Assembly: GCA_016793415.1 (NCBI GenBank)
Contig: JAEUMC010000938.1
Location: 1-5,759 of the forward strand
Direction of reading: 5' to 3'
Length of the DNA: 5,759 nt
Source of the DNA: Devosia sp.
GTDB lineage: Bacteria; Pseudomonadota; Alphaproteobacteria; Rhizobiales; Devosiaceae
In this document: positions 1 through 5,303 of the stretch, piece by piece
Layout of the letters: each line of letters starts with the position of its first letter
How positions within the stretch are numbered: the stretch's first letter is position 1
Made by a program: the position numbers and the translations under genes
Notes under the pieces: generated by a model
Told to the model about the DNA's origin: nothing
Database searches by the model: none
What the model saw: only the letters and a program-made list of their open reading frames with translations

Positions 1-774
1 GATCCTCGGCTGTTCCGCTCCCGCGCTCAGGGCGAACTGCGCGTGGTCGAAGACCGTGTGTCGACCCGCTTCGACGCGGCCCTGCGGCAGGTTTACGGTG
101 GTCGCAAGTTCAACGAGGCGCTATCCGACCAGCGCCCGGCCATGATGCGCGAGGCCCGCGACCTGATTCGTCCGGACATGGCCCAGCTGGGTATTGAGGT
201 CGTCGACGTGCGCATCATCCGCACCGACCTCGACCCGAGCGTTTCGGCCCAGACCTTCGACCGCATGAAGGCGGAACGTCTGGCCGAGGCGGCGCTGCTG
301 CGTGCCCGTGGTCAGGAAGCGGCGCAGACCGCTCGCGCCATCGCCGACCGCCAGGCCGTCGAGATCCTCTCGGCCGCCCGCCGCGACGCGGAAATCCTGC
401 GAGGCGAGGGTGACGCGCAGCGCTCGCAGATCTTCGCCGATGCCTACAACCGGGACACCGACTTCTTCGATTTCTACCGCTCGATGCAGTCGTACCGCGC
501 CGCGCTCGGGCCGAATGGCACCACCATGGTGCTGTCGCCCAACTCGGAGTTCTTCCGCTTCTTTCAGAACCAGAACCCCGACAACGTGACGCCGCCACCG
601 GAAGCCGCGACGACGCCGATTCCGGCGACGCCGCTGGTGGAAGAGCCGGCCGATGACTCGCCGGTGCTGAGCCAGCCGGCTGCCGACGCGGTCACTGCGC
701 CGGCGGAAACCACGCCGGCGGCTCCGACTGAGCCGGCAGCGACGGAAACGGCACCGGCTGCCCCGGCGCAGTAA
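1..774 (+). CDS. hflC: HflC, SPFH-domain FtsH modulator (5' partial)
   Basis: HflC pairs with HflK in a large inner-membrane, mostly periplasmic assembly that surrounds and restrains the FtsH protease. The frame is open from the first base, so the N-terminal membrane anchor and the start of the SPFH domain lie outside the window; 257 residues are visible. Seen: the late SPFH portion with IEVVDVRIIRTDL (nt 202-240), then a long Ala/Arg/Glu-rich helix typical of the family coiled coil (about nt 262-420), then the conserved block RGEGDAQRSQIFADAY, the DFFDFYRSMQSY stretch and VLSPNSEFFRFF. After this comes a tail of about 65 residues (nt 577-771) made mostly of Ala, Pro, Thr and Glu, which looks disordered and lengthens the protein beyond the E. 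coli form. It ends in TAA, followed at once and in the same frame by the ATG of the DUF2065 gene. Family assignment is firm; the role of the tail is unknown. Confidence 0.95.
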   Translation, partial: DPRLFRSRAQGELRVVEDRVSTRFDAALRQVYGGRKFNEALSDQRPAMMREARDLIRPDMAQLGIEVVDVRIIRTDLDPSVSAQTFDRMKAERLAEAALLRARGQEAAQTARAIADRQAVEILSAARRDAEILRGEGDAQRSQIFADAYNRDTDFFDFYRSMQSYRAALGPNGTTMVLSPNSEFFRFFQNQNPDNVTPPPEAATTPIPATPLVEEPADDSPVLSQPAADAVTAPAETTPAAPTEPAATETAPAAPAQ

Positions 775-960
775 ATGCTCGAGCTCTTCTCGGCACTGGC
801 CCTCGTGCTGGTCCTGGAAGGGCTCGTCTATGCCGCATTTCCCGAACAGATGAAGAAGTTGCTGGCGTCGATTCAATCGACGCCAGCTTCAACCATTCGT
901 GCGGCTGCGCTGGCTTGCGCCGGGGTCGGACTTGTTCTCTTGTGGCTGCTTCGGGGCTGA
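775..960 (+). CDS. DUF2065 family small membrane protein
   Basis: A 61-residue protein of the DUF2065 family (E. coli YjeT-like), a family found next to hflK-hflC. Its biochemical function is not known. Seen: a hydrophobic helix at residues 4-22 carrying the family signature ALVLVLEGLVYAAFP, a short basic amphipathic segment (QMKKLLASIQ), and a second hydrophobic helix at residues 42-59, giving two membrane spans. The ATG directly follows the TAA of hflC (no spacer, same frame), and no in-frame start further upstream is possible because of that stop, so the start is well fixed. There is no clear Shine-Dalgarno sequence, so translation probably depends on ribosomes finishing hflC. Codons 29-38 contain a perfect 13-base inverted repeat (reported separately). 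The gene ends 44 bases before the protease gene. Confidence 0.9.
   Translation: MLELFSALALVLVLEGLVYAAFPEQMKKLLASIQSTPASTIRAAALACAGVGLVLLWLLRG
861..887. repeat. Perfect 13-base inverted repeat inside the DUF2065 gene
   Basis: GCTGGCGTCGATT is followed by a single C and then by its exact reverse complement AATCGACGCCAGC. As RNA this would fold into a stem of 11 or so pairs with a UUCAA loop; as DNA it is a 27-base dyad. The flanks do not continue the symmetry, and no T-run follows on either strand, so it does not look like a standard intrinsic terminator. It lies 117 bases upstream of the protease start codon. Its role (mRNA stability or processing element, attenuator, operator, or chance) is not determined. 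Confidence 0.85.
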
Positions 961-993
961 CTGCGACATGCGCGGCCACGGCTGAGTCGTTGC

Positions 994-998
994 AGGAG
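994..998 (+). promoter_or_regulatory. Ribosome binding site of the Do-family protease gene
   Basis: AGGAG lies 6 bases before the ATG at 1005 and supports that start over the out-of-frame GTG at 1001. It is one of the clearest Shine-Dalgarno sequences in the window, suggesting the protease is translated independently of the upstream genes. Confidence 0.8.
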
Positions 999-1004
999 AA
1001 GTGA

Positions 1005-2495
1005 ATGCGTGCTGCCGGTCGGGTTTTGCGGTCACTGGCCGTCGCCGGAGTGCTGGCCCTGTCGGTGCCGGTCGTCCCTGTCTTTGCCAAAGGCCCGGAG
1101 TCGGTAGCGGCCCTTGCCGAGCAGCTCTCGCCCGCCGTGGTGAATATCGGCACGTCGCGCCGCGTGCCCGGCGGTGGTGGCGTGCCGTTCCCGGATCTGC
1201 CGGATGGCTCGCCGCTGGAAGATCTGTTCGATGAGCACAACCCCAATAACGGGCTGGGCGAGGAGCAGATGCAGGAGGCGCGCAGCCTCGGCTCGGGCTT
1301 CATCATTTCGGCCGAAGGCATCGTCGTCACCAACAATCACGTCATCGAGGGCGCCGAGGAGATCGACGTCTACCTGACCGACGGGACGCGCCTGCCGGCG
1401 ACCATCGTCGGCAAGGACGACAAGACCGATCTCGCTGTACTCAAGGTCGATGCCGGACATGAACTGCCGTTCGTGGAGTTTGGCGACAGCGACAAGGCGG
1501 TGGTCGGCGACTGGGTCATGGCGATCGGCAACCCGTTCGGCCTTGGCGGATCGGTGACCCTGGGCATCGTGTCCGCCCGTAACCGCGATATCCAGTCCGG
1601 CCCCTACGACCAGTTCATCCAGACCGATGCAGCGATCAACCAGGGCAATTCCGGCGGCCCGCTGTTCGACATGGATGGCAAGGTCGTCGGCATCAACACG
1701 GCCATCATCGCCCGCGGCGGCTCCTCGCTCGGCATTGGCTTCGCCGTGCCGGTGAATCTGGCGCGGCCGGTGATCGACCAGCTTGCCGAGTTCGGCGAAA
1801 CTCGCCGCGGCTGGCTGGGCGTCGGTATCCAGGAAGTCAGCGAAGACATTGCCAGCAGCCTTGGCCTCAAGAGCACGGCCGGCGCACTGGTGATCGACGT
1901 CACCAAGGGCGGCCCGTCCGAAGGGCAGGTGATCGAGGGCGATATCATCCTCGAGTTCGACAGCAAGCCGATCGCCCGCATGCGCGACCTGCCGCGCGTT
2001 GTCGCCGAGACCGAGGTCGGCAAGGCCGTACCGGTGAAGATCCTGCGCAACGGTGCCGAGCAGACCCTCAGCATCACCCTGGGCCGGCTGGAGCTCGGCG
2101 AGCAGCTGATCGCCAAGAACAATGCCCCGGCAACGCCGGCGCCGGCCCCTGCGCCCGAACCGACCGCCACGGAAGAAGAGGCGCCTCCGCCGGGCCTGCC
2201 GGACCTGGTCGGCTTCGATGTGGCGCTGCTCGATGAGGACAAGCGCGCCGAGTTCGGCATCGCGCCAGAGGAAGACGGCATCGTCGTCACCAGCGTCAAA
2301 AGCGGCAGCGATGCCGATCAGAAGGGCTTTATCCCGGGGCTGCTGGTTACCGAGGTGAACCAGAAGGAAATCGGCACCGTCGACGAGCTGAGCGAGCTGG
2401 TGGCCGAGGCCAAGGAAGCCGGACGCCCGGCAGTGCTGTTCAAGGTCATAGACCCCACGGGCACCAGCCGGTTCATCGCGGTGCGGCTGAGCTAG
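1005..2495 (+). CDS. degP: Do/HtrA-family periplasmic serine endoprotease
   Basis: An HtrA-family (DegP/DegQ/MucD-like) protease-chaperone that degrades misfolded periplasmic proteins. Of 496 residues, 1-28 form a Sec signal peptide: basic start, hydrophobic core, and likely cleavage after VFA (A28). A trypsin-like domain follows with a complete triad: H112 in TNNHVIEG, D142 in KTDLAVLK and S216 in the GNSGGPLF motif. The L2-type loop reads GGSSLGIGFAVPV. PDZ1 covers about 268-362 (starts GWLGVGIQ) and PDZ2 about 399-495. Between them lies an Ala/Pro/Glu-rich linker (about 372-398). In PDZ1 the turn before GDIIL reads GGPSEGQVIE, unlike the common GSPAEKAGLKAGD. ATG 1005 is chosen because of AGGAG at proper spacing and the intact signal peptide. 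It sits downstream of hflC and DUF2065, as in many alphaproteobacteria. Its TAG stop lies within a CTAG shared with the convergent GNAT gene. Whether it is DegP, DegQ or MucD by orthology cannot be settled here. Confidence 0.95.
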   Translation: MRAAGRVLRSLAVAGVLALSVPVVPVFAKGPESVAALAEQLSPAVVNIGTSRRVPGGGGVPFPDLPDGSPLEDLFDEHNPNNGLGEEQMQEARSLGSGFIISAEGIVVTNNHVIEGAEEIDVYLTDGTRLPATIVGKDDKTDLAVLKVDAGHELPFVEFGDSDKAVVGDWVMAIGNPFGLGGSVTLGIVSARNRDIQSGPYDQFIQTDAAINQGNSGGPLFDMDGKVVGINTAIIARGGSSLGIGFAVPVNLARPVIDQLAEFGETRRGWLGVGIQEVSEDIASSLGLKSTAGALVIDVTKGGPSEGQVIEGDIILEFDSKPIARMRDLPRVVAETEVGKAVPVKILRNGAEQTLSITLGRLELGEQLIAKNNAPATPAPAPAPEPTATEEEAPPPGLPDLVGFDVALLDEDKRAEFGIAPEEDGIVVTSVKSGSDADQKGFIPGLLVTEVNQKEIGTVDELSELVAEAKEAGRPAVLFKVIDPTGTSRFIAVRLS

Positions 2496-3046
2496 CCGAT
2501 AGAGGGATTGGCGATCCGATAGACCACGTGCGAGCGGAGCGGATGCCCCGGCGCCAGTCGCGGGTGCTCGAAATCGGCATCTGCGTCACGCACCATGCCG
2601 ATCTTTTCCATGACGCGCTGGCTCGGAAGGTTGCCGGCGAAGGTGAAGGCGACGATTTCAGGCAGGTTCAGCACGGCGAAGCCATAATCGAGCCAGGCAC
2701 GGGCGCCCTCCGGCGCGAGGCCCGATCCCCAGAACGCCTTGCCGAACTGCCAGCCGATCTCGACGGGAGGCTGGCCGCGAATAGCCGCCCGGGTCTCATC
2801 GGAGATGTATCCGAGCCCGATCAGGCCGACGAACTGCCCGGTCGATTTGAGTTCGGCCGCGCCGAAATGAAAGCCGGCTGCCGCCTGTCGCTCGATGGAG
2901 AAGTCGAGCTGCGCCTTGGTTTGCTCTGGCGTGGCGACCGTAGGATAGAAGCGGCGCACTTCCGGATCGCCCAGCACCGTCGCCAGCGGCGCATGGTCGC
3001 GGCTCTCCCAGGATCTAAGGATCAGGCGCTCTGTCTGGAGCCTCAC
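2492..3046 (-). CDS. GNAT acetyltransferase, RimJ/RimL type
   Basis: A 184-residue GNAT-fold protein (Acetyltransf_3 type) that should transfer acetyl from acetyl-CoA to an amine; the acceptor is unknown. Seen: the N-terminal TERLILRSW strand typical of RimJ/RimL-like members, the strand VEIGWQF (95-101), the acetyl-CoA pyrophosphate-binding turn FWGSGLAPEGARAWLDYGF (105-123), then VAFTFAGNLPSQRVMEKIGM (132-151), where Asn139 and the RVMEKIGM helix are family hallmarks. The frame stays open far upstream through serB, but homology starts at VRLQTERL, so I choose GTG at 3046. It overlaps the serB TGA as GTGA and has GAGGA 9 bases upstream. This implies translation coupled to serB. The TAG stop overlaps that of the protease gene. 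Nothing in the neighbours reveals a substrate; it may be a simple passenger behind serB. Confidence 0.88.
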   Translation of the reverse strand: MRLQTERLILRSWESRDHAPLATVLGDPEVRRFYPTVATPEQTKAQLDFSIERQAAAGFHFGAAELKSTGQFVGLIGLGYISDETRAAIRGQPPVEIGWQFGKAFWGSGLAPEGARAWLDYGFAVLNLPEIVAFTFAGNLPSQRVMEKIGMVRDADADFEHPRLAPGHPLRSHVVYRIANPSIG

Positions 3047-3915
3047 CTGACGATGTCCTCGTCGGTATAGCCCTGCAGGTAGAGCAGGGCGGTGAGGTCG
3101 CCATGGTCGATGCGGATACCCGCTTGAGCCGCGACATGCGGCTTGGCGTGGAGCGCCACGCCGAACCCGGCCGCCTTGATCATGTCGAGGTCGTTGGCGC
3201 CGTCGCCGACCGCCATGGTGGCTGATGCCGGCAGGTTGCGCTCGGCGGCCAGCGCCTCGAGCCGATGCAGCTTGGTCGATTTGTCGACGATCGGGCTGGC
3301 CACCGTGCCGGTGAGCTGCTCGCCATCGAACTCGAGCACGTTGGCGATCGCCTCGTCGAAGCCGATCCGCTTGGCGAAGTAGTCGGCAAAGAAGGTGAAG
3401 CCGCCGGAGACCAGCGAGGTATAGGCCCCATAGGCCTTCATGGTGTGGATCAGGGCGCGGCCGCCCGGCGCGAGGGTGATGCGTTCGCGCCGGATCTCCT
3501 CGATGGCGGCGCGCTCCAGGCCTTTGATCAGTGCGACGCGCGTGCGCAGCGCCTGCTCGAAATCCAGCTCGCCGTTCATGGCGCGCTCGGTGATCGCCGC
3601 GACCTCGGCCTTGATCCCCACTGCGTCGGCCAGCTCGTCGATGCACTCCTGCTCGATCATGGTCGAATCCATGTCGGCAACCAGCACCTGCTTGCGGCGG
3701 CCCTCCGCCGGGACGAGCGCCACGTCCACCGGCCGACCGCCGATGACGGCACGAGCGGCGGCAACCGGGTCGGCCGCCTTGGGAGATTCGATCTCGCAGG
3801 CGATGCGCTGGTGCAGCCAGTTGATCTCGCCCCTGGTCTCGTGCTGGATCGCCGCCACCAGCGCCGAGTCAATTGCAGGGTCAGCCGGATTGGCGATGAG
3901 GCAGAGTACCGTCAT
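3043..3915 (-). CDS. serB: Phosphoserine phosphatase
   Basis: SerB hydrolyses O-phospho-L-serine to serine and phosphate, the last step of the phosphorylated serine pathway, in the cytoplasm. The 290-residue product has an N-terminal region of about 75 residues (ACT-like position, ending in VDVALVPA) and a HAD phosphatase core. All core motifs are present: motif I VADMDSTMI with nucleophile D81 and acid/base D83; the cap region with EQECIDELAD (88-97); motif II S170 in LVSGGFTFFADYF; motif III K215 in IVDKSTKLHRL; motif IV GDGANDLDM with D238 and D242. The frame runs upstream to 4152, but that part is antisense to miaA; the start ATG at 3915 gives the family-like MTVLCLIANPADP. No strong Shine-Dalgarno sequence is visible. 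A candidate promoter lies at 3971-3999. It is divergent from miaA and its stop overlaps the GNAT start. Confidence 0.95.
   Translation of the reverse strand: MTVLCLIANPADPAIDSALVAAIQHETRGEINWLHQRIACEIESPKAADPVAAARAVIGGRPVDVALVPAEGRRKQVLVADMDSTMIEQECIDELADAVGIKAEVAAITERAMNGELDFEQALRTRVALIKGLERAAIEEIRRERITLAPGGRALIHTMKAYGAYTSLVSGGFTFFADYFAKRIGFDEAIANVLEFDGEQLTGTVASPIVDKSTKLHRLEALAAERNLPASATMAVGDGANDLDMIKAAGFGVALHAKPHVAAQAGIRIDHGDLTALLYLQGYTDEDIVR
3056..3060 (-). promoter_or_regulatory. Ribosome binding site of the GNAT gene
   Basis: On the minus strand GAGGA lies inside the last codons of serB (Asp-Glu-Asp) and 9 bases before GTG 3046. It supports the GTG start overlapping the serB stop. Confidence 0.6.
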
Positions 3916-3921
3916 GTGCGT

Positions 3922-3929
3922 GAGAAAGG
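3922..3929 (+). promoter_or_regulatory. Probable ribosome binding site of miaA
   Basis: GAGAAAGG ends 10 bases before ATG 3940. It is a moderate Shine-Dalgarno match and favours ATG 3940 over the in-frame GTG at 3916, which would abut the serB start codon directly. Confidence 0.45.
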
Positions 3930-3939
3930 CCTGAACAGG

Positions 3940-4818
3940 ATGGGCAGACGCCCGGAAAAGCGCGCCGTGTTGATAGCGGGTCCGACTGCCAGCGGCAAGT
4001 CGGCGCTGGCGCTCGACGTCGCCCGGCAGCAGGGCGGGGTGATCGTCAACACGGACGCGCTGCAGGTCTACGACGTGCTGCAGTTGCTCACGGCGCGGCC
4101 CTCGGAAATCGAGATGGCCGGCGTGCCGCATCGGCTCTACGGCGCGGTGCATCCCTCAGTCCGGTTCTCGACCGGCGAATGGGCGCGTGCAGCGGCTGCC
4201 GCAATCGAGGCCGAGGACCGGCCGCTGATCTTCGTCGGCGGGACCGGGCTCTATTTCGATGTACTGACCACCGGGTTTGCCGACGTGCCGGAGGTGCCGG
4301 CCGAGGCGTTGGCTGCGGCCGCAGCCGAGGTCGAGGGGCTGGACCGGGAAGCGCGGGGTCGGCTGATCGCGGCGCGCGACCCGGTGATCGCAGGACGCCT
4401 GAAAGCTCCGGATCCGCAGCGGGTGATCCGCGCCCTGGCTGTGCTGAACGCGACAGGACGATCGCTCGCCAGCTATCAGGACGAGGGGCAAAGCGGGCTG
4501 CTCGATGGGTACGGGCTCGAGCGCATGGTACTCAATCCCGACCGCGAGCTGCTGCGCCAGCGTATCGCGCGGCGGTTCGAGACGATGTTCGCCAGCGGTG
4601 CAGTCGAAGAAGTCCAGGCACTGCTGGCGCTCGAACTCGATCCGAGCCTGCCGGCAATGAAGGCGATCGGCGTGCCGGAGATCGCCGCGATGCTGGCCGG
4701 GGAGATCGAAGAGGATATCGCCATCGAGCGCGCCGTCATTGCGACGCGGCAATATGCCAAGCGCCAGCGGACCTGGTTCCGCAACCGCATGGCCGACTGG
4801 AACTGGATCGTCCCCTAG
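3940..4818 (+). CDS. miaA: tRNA dimethylallyltransferase MiaA
   Basis: MiaA transfers the dimethylallyl group from DMAPP to the N6 of A37 in tRNAs that read UNN codons (i6A37). The 292-residue protein shows the P-loop GPTASGKS (14-21), the NTDALQVYDVLQLLTARPS block (37-55) with the conserved Asp39, HRLYGAVHPSVRFSTGEW (64-81, the alphaproteobacterial version), VGGTGLYFDVLTTG (99-112), the DPQRVIRALAVL helix (158-169), and the C-terminal ATRQYAKRQRTWFRNR (268-283) typical of the family. Length is normal. The frame is open back to 3265, but that is antisense to serB and has no MiaA homology. ATG 3940 is chosen because the P-loop then begins at residue 14 and GAGAAAGG precedes it; GTG 3916 would add eight residues. 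It is divergent from serB and convergent with the YbaK gene, sharing CTAG at the stops. No convincing promoter of its own is seen. Confidence 0.95.
   Translation: MGRRPEKRAVLIAGPTASGKSALALDVARQQGGVIVNTDALQVYDVLQLLTARPSEIEMAGVPHRLYGAVHPSVRFSTGEWARAAAAAIEAEDRPLIFVGGTGLYFDVLTTGFADVPEVPAEALAAAAAEVEGLDREARGRLIAARDPVIAGRLKAPDPQRVIRALAVLNATGRSLASYQDEGQSGLLDGYGLERMVLNPDRELLRQRIARRFETMFASGAVEEVQALLALELDPSLPAMKAIGVPEIAAMLAGEIEEDIAIERAVIATRQYAKRQRTWFRNRMADWNWIVP
3971..3999 (-). promoter_or_regulatory. Candidate housekeeping-sigma promoter of serB
   Basis: On the minus strand CTTGCC (3999-3994) and CTATCA (3976-3971) are separated by exactly 17 bases. This resembles the alphaproteobacterial housekeeping consensus (CTTGAC, 17 bases, CTATAT: 5 of 6 and 4 of 6 matches) and would start RNA near 3964, giving a leader of about 50 bases before serB ATG 3915. 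The -35 half lies on the miaA codons for the P-loop GPTASGKS, so part of the match may come from protein constraint. Confidence 0.4.
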
Positions 4819-5291
4819 GTGACGTCGATGCGCGTCGCGCCGGTGGTGCGTTCGAGATCGGCGGCGGTGATCTCGAACACCGAGCGGGGGTCACCGGCCG
4901 CGGCCCACACCGTGCCGTAATTGTGCAGCGCGTCATCGAGATAGGTGGTCAGCGGAGCAGGGTGCCCATAGGGCGACACTCCACCGATCGAGAAGCCGGT
5001 ATGCAGCTTGACGAAATCGGCGTCGGGCCGCTCCAGCACCTCGCCGATCCGCTGGCCGGCGCGTTTCTCGTGCACGCGGTTGCTGCCTGAAACCAGCAGC
5101 AGATAAGGCTTGCCGCTCTCCTTGCCTTTGAACAGCAGCGATTTGACGATGCGACCCACCTCGACGCCGAGCGCATCGGCAGCCATCTGGGCCGTGGTCG
5201 CCAGTTGCTCGAGTACGATCACCCGGGCGGGCAGGGCGTGGCGGGCAAGGGCATCCGCAACCCGCTGTTCGGAGGGTTTGAGCTGGGACAT
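4815..5291 (-). CDS. YbaK/EbsC-family aminoacyl-tRNA deacylase
   Basis: Members of this family resemble the editing (INS) domain of prolyl-tRNA synthetase and hydrolyse mischarged tRNAs such as Cys-tRNA(Pro) or Ala-tRNA(Pro) in trans; the exact substrate varies by subfamily and cannot be told from this sequence alone. The 158-residue protein has the family length. Seen: TTAQMAADALGVEVGRIVKSLLF (32-54), in which K50 matches the conserved catalytic lysine; LLLVSGSNRV (64-73); the signature GGVSPYGH (103-110); and a C-terminal GDPRSVFEITAADLERTTGA (133-152), the usual ending of these proteins. ATG 5291 is preceded by AGGAG at 7 bases. It follows the MATE gene with a 10-base gap, and its SD overlaps the MATE stop, so coupling is likely. 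The TAG stop overlaps that of miaA. MiaA also acts on tRNA but is on the opposite strand. Confidence 0.92.
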   Translation of the reverse strand: MSQLKPSEQRVADALARHALPARVIVLEQLATTAQMAADALGVEVGRIVKSLLFKGKESGKPYLLLVSGSNRVHEKRAGQRIGEVLERPDADFVKLHTGFSIGGVSPYGHPAPLTTYLDDALHNYGTVWAAAGDPRSVFEITAADLERTTGATRIDVT

Positions 5292-5298
5292 TCGATGG

Positions 5299-5303
5299 CT
5301 CCT
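5299..5303 (-). promoter_or_regulatory. Ribosome binding site of the YbaK-family gene, overlapping the MATE stop
   Basis: On the minus strand the sequence reads TAGGAG: TAG is the stop of the MATE gene and AGGAG is the Shine-Dalgarno sequence 7 bases before ATG 5291. A terminating ribosome would sit on the next gene's binding site. Confidence 0.75.

Noticed and set aside
121..876. Long minus-strand open frame opposite hflC and DUF2065 (251 codons).
   Set aside because: It is very rich in Arg and His, has no recognisable domain, and is fully antisense to well-conserved genes; such frames are common in high-GC DNA.
961..1004. Possible terminator or promoter in the 44-base gap before the protease gene.
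   Set aside because: Only a short, bulged pairing (CTGC-GAC with GTC-GTT-GCAG) is visible, with no T-run and no recognisable -35/-10 or heat-shock/extracytoplasmic sigma pattern.
692..1336. Minus-strand open frame across the start of the protease gene.
   Set aside because: It has a low-complexity Ser/Arg/Pro/Thr composition and no family features, and it lies opposite the signal peptide and linker of a clear gene.
1787..1804. Inverted repeat CGAGTT/AACTCG in the protease gene.
   Set aside because: A 6-base stem is expected by chance at this length and composition.
3047..3646. 200 codons of open frame upstream of the GNAT gene, suggesting a fusion protein.
   Set aside because: This is serB read in another frame on the same strand; the residues are Arg-rich noise and the GNAT homology starts exactly at GTG 3046.
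3821..3849. Possible miaA promoter TTGATC-17-CTGGAT inside serB.
   Set aside because: The -10 match is poor and the spacing alone is not enough to support a call.
3265..3939. 225 codons of open frame upstream of and in frame with miaA.
   Set aside because: They are antisense to serB, show no MiaA homology, and MiaA has normal length from ATG 3940.
3916..4152. N-terminal extension of SerB of 79 residues.
   Set aside because: It is antisense to the conserved MiaA P-loop region, and ATG 3915 gives the usual SerB N-terminus.
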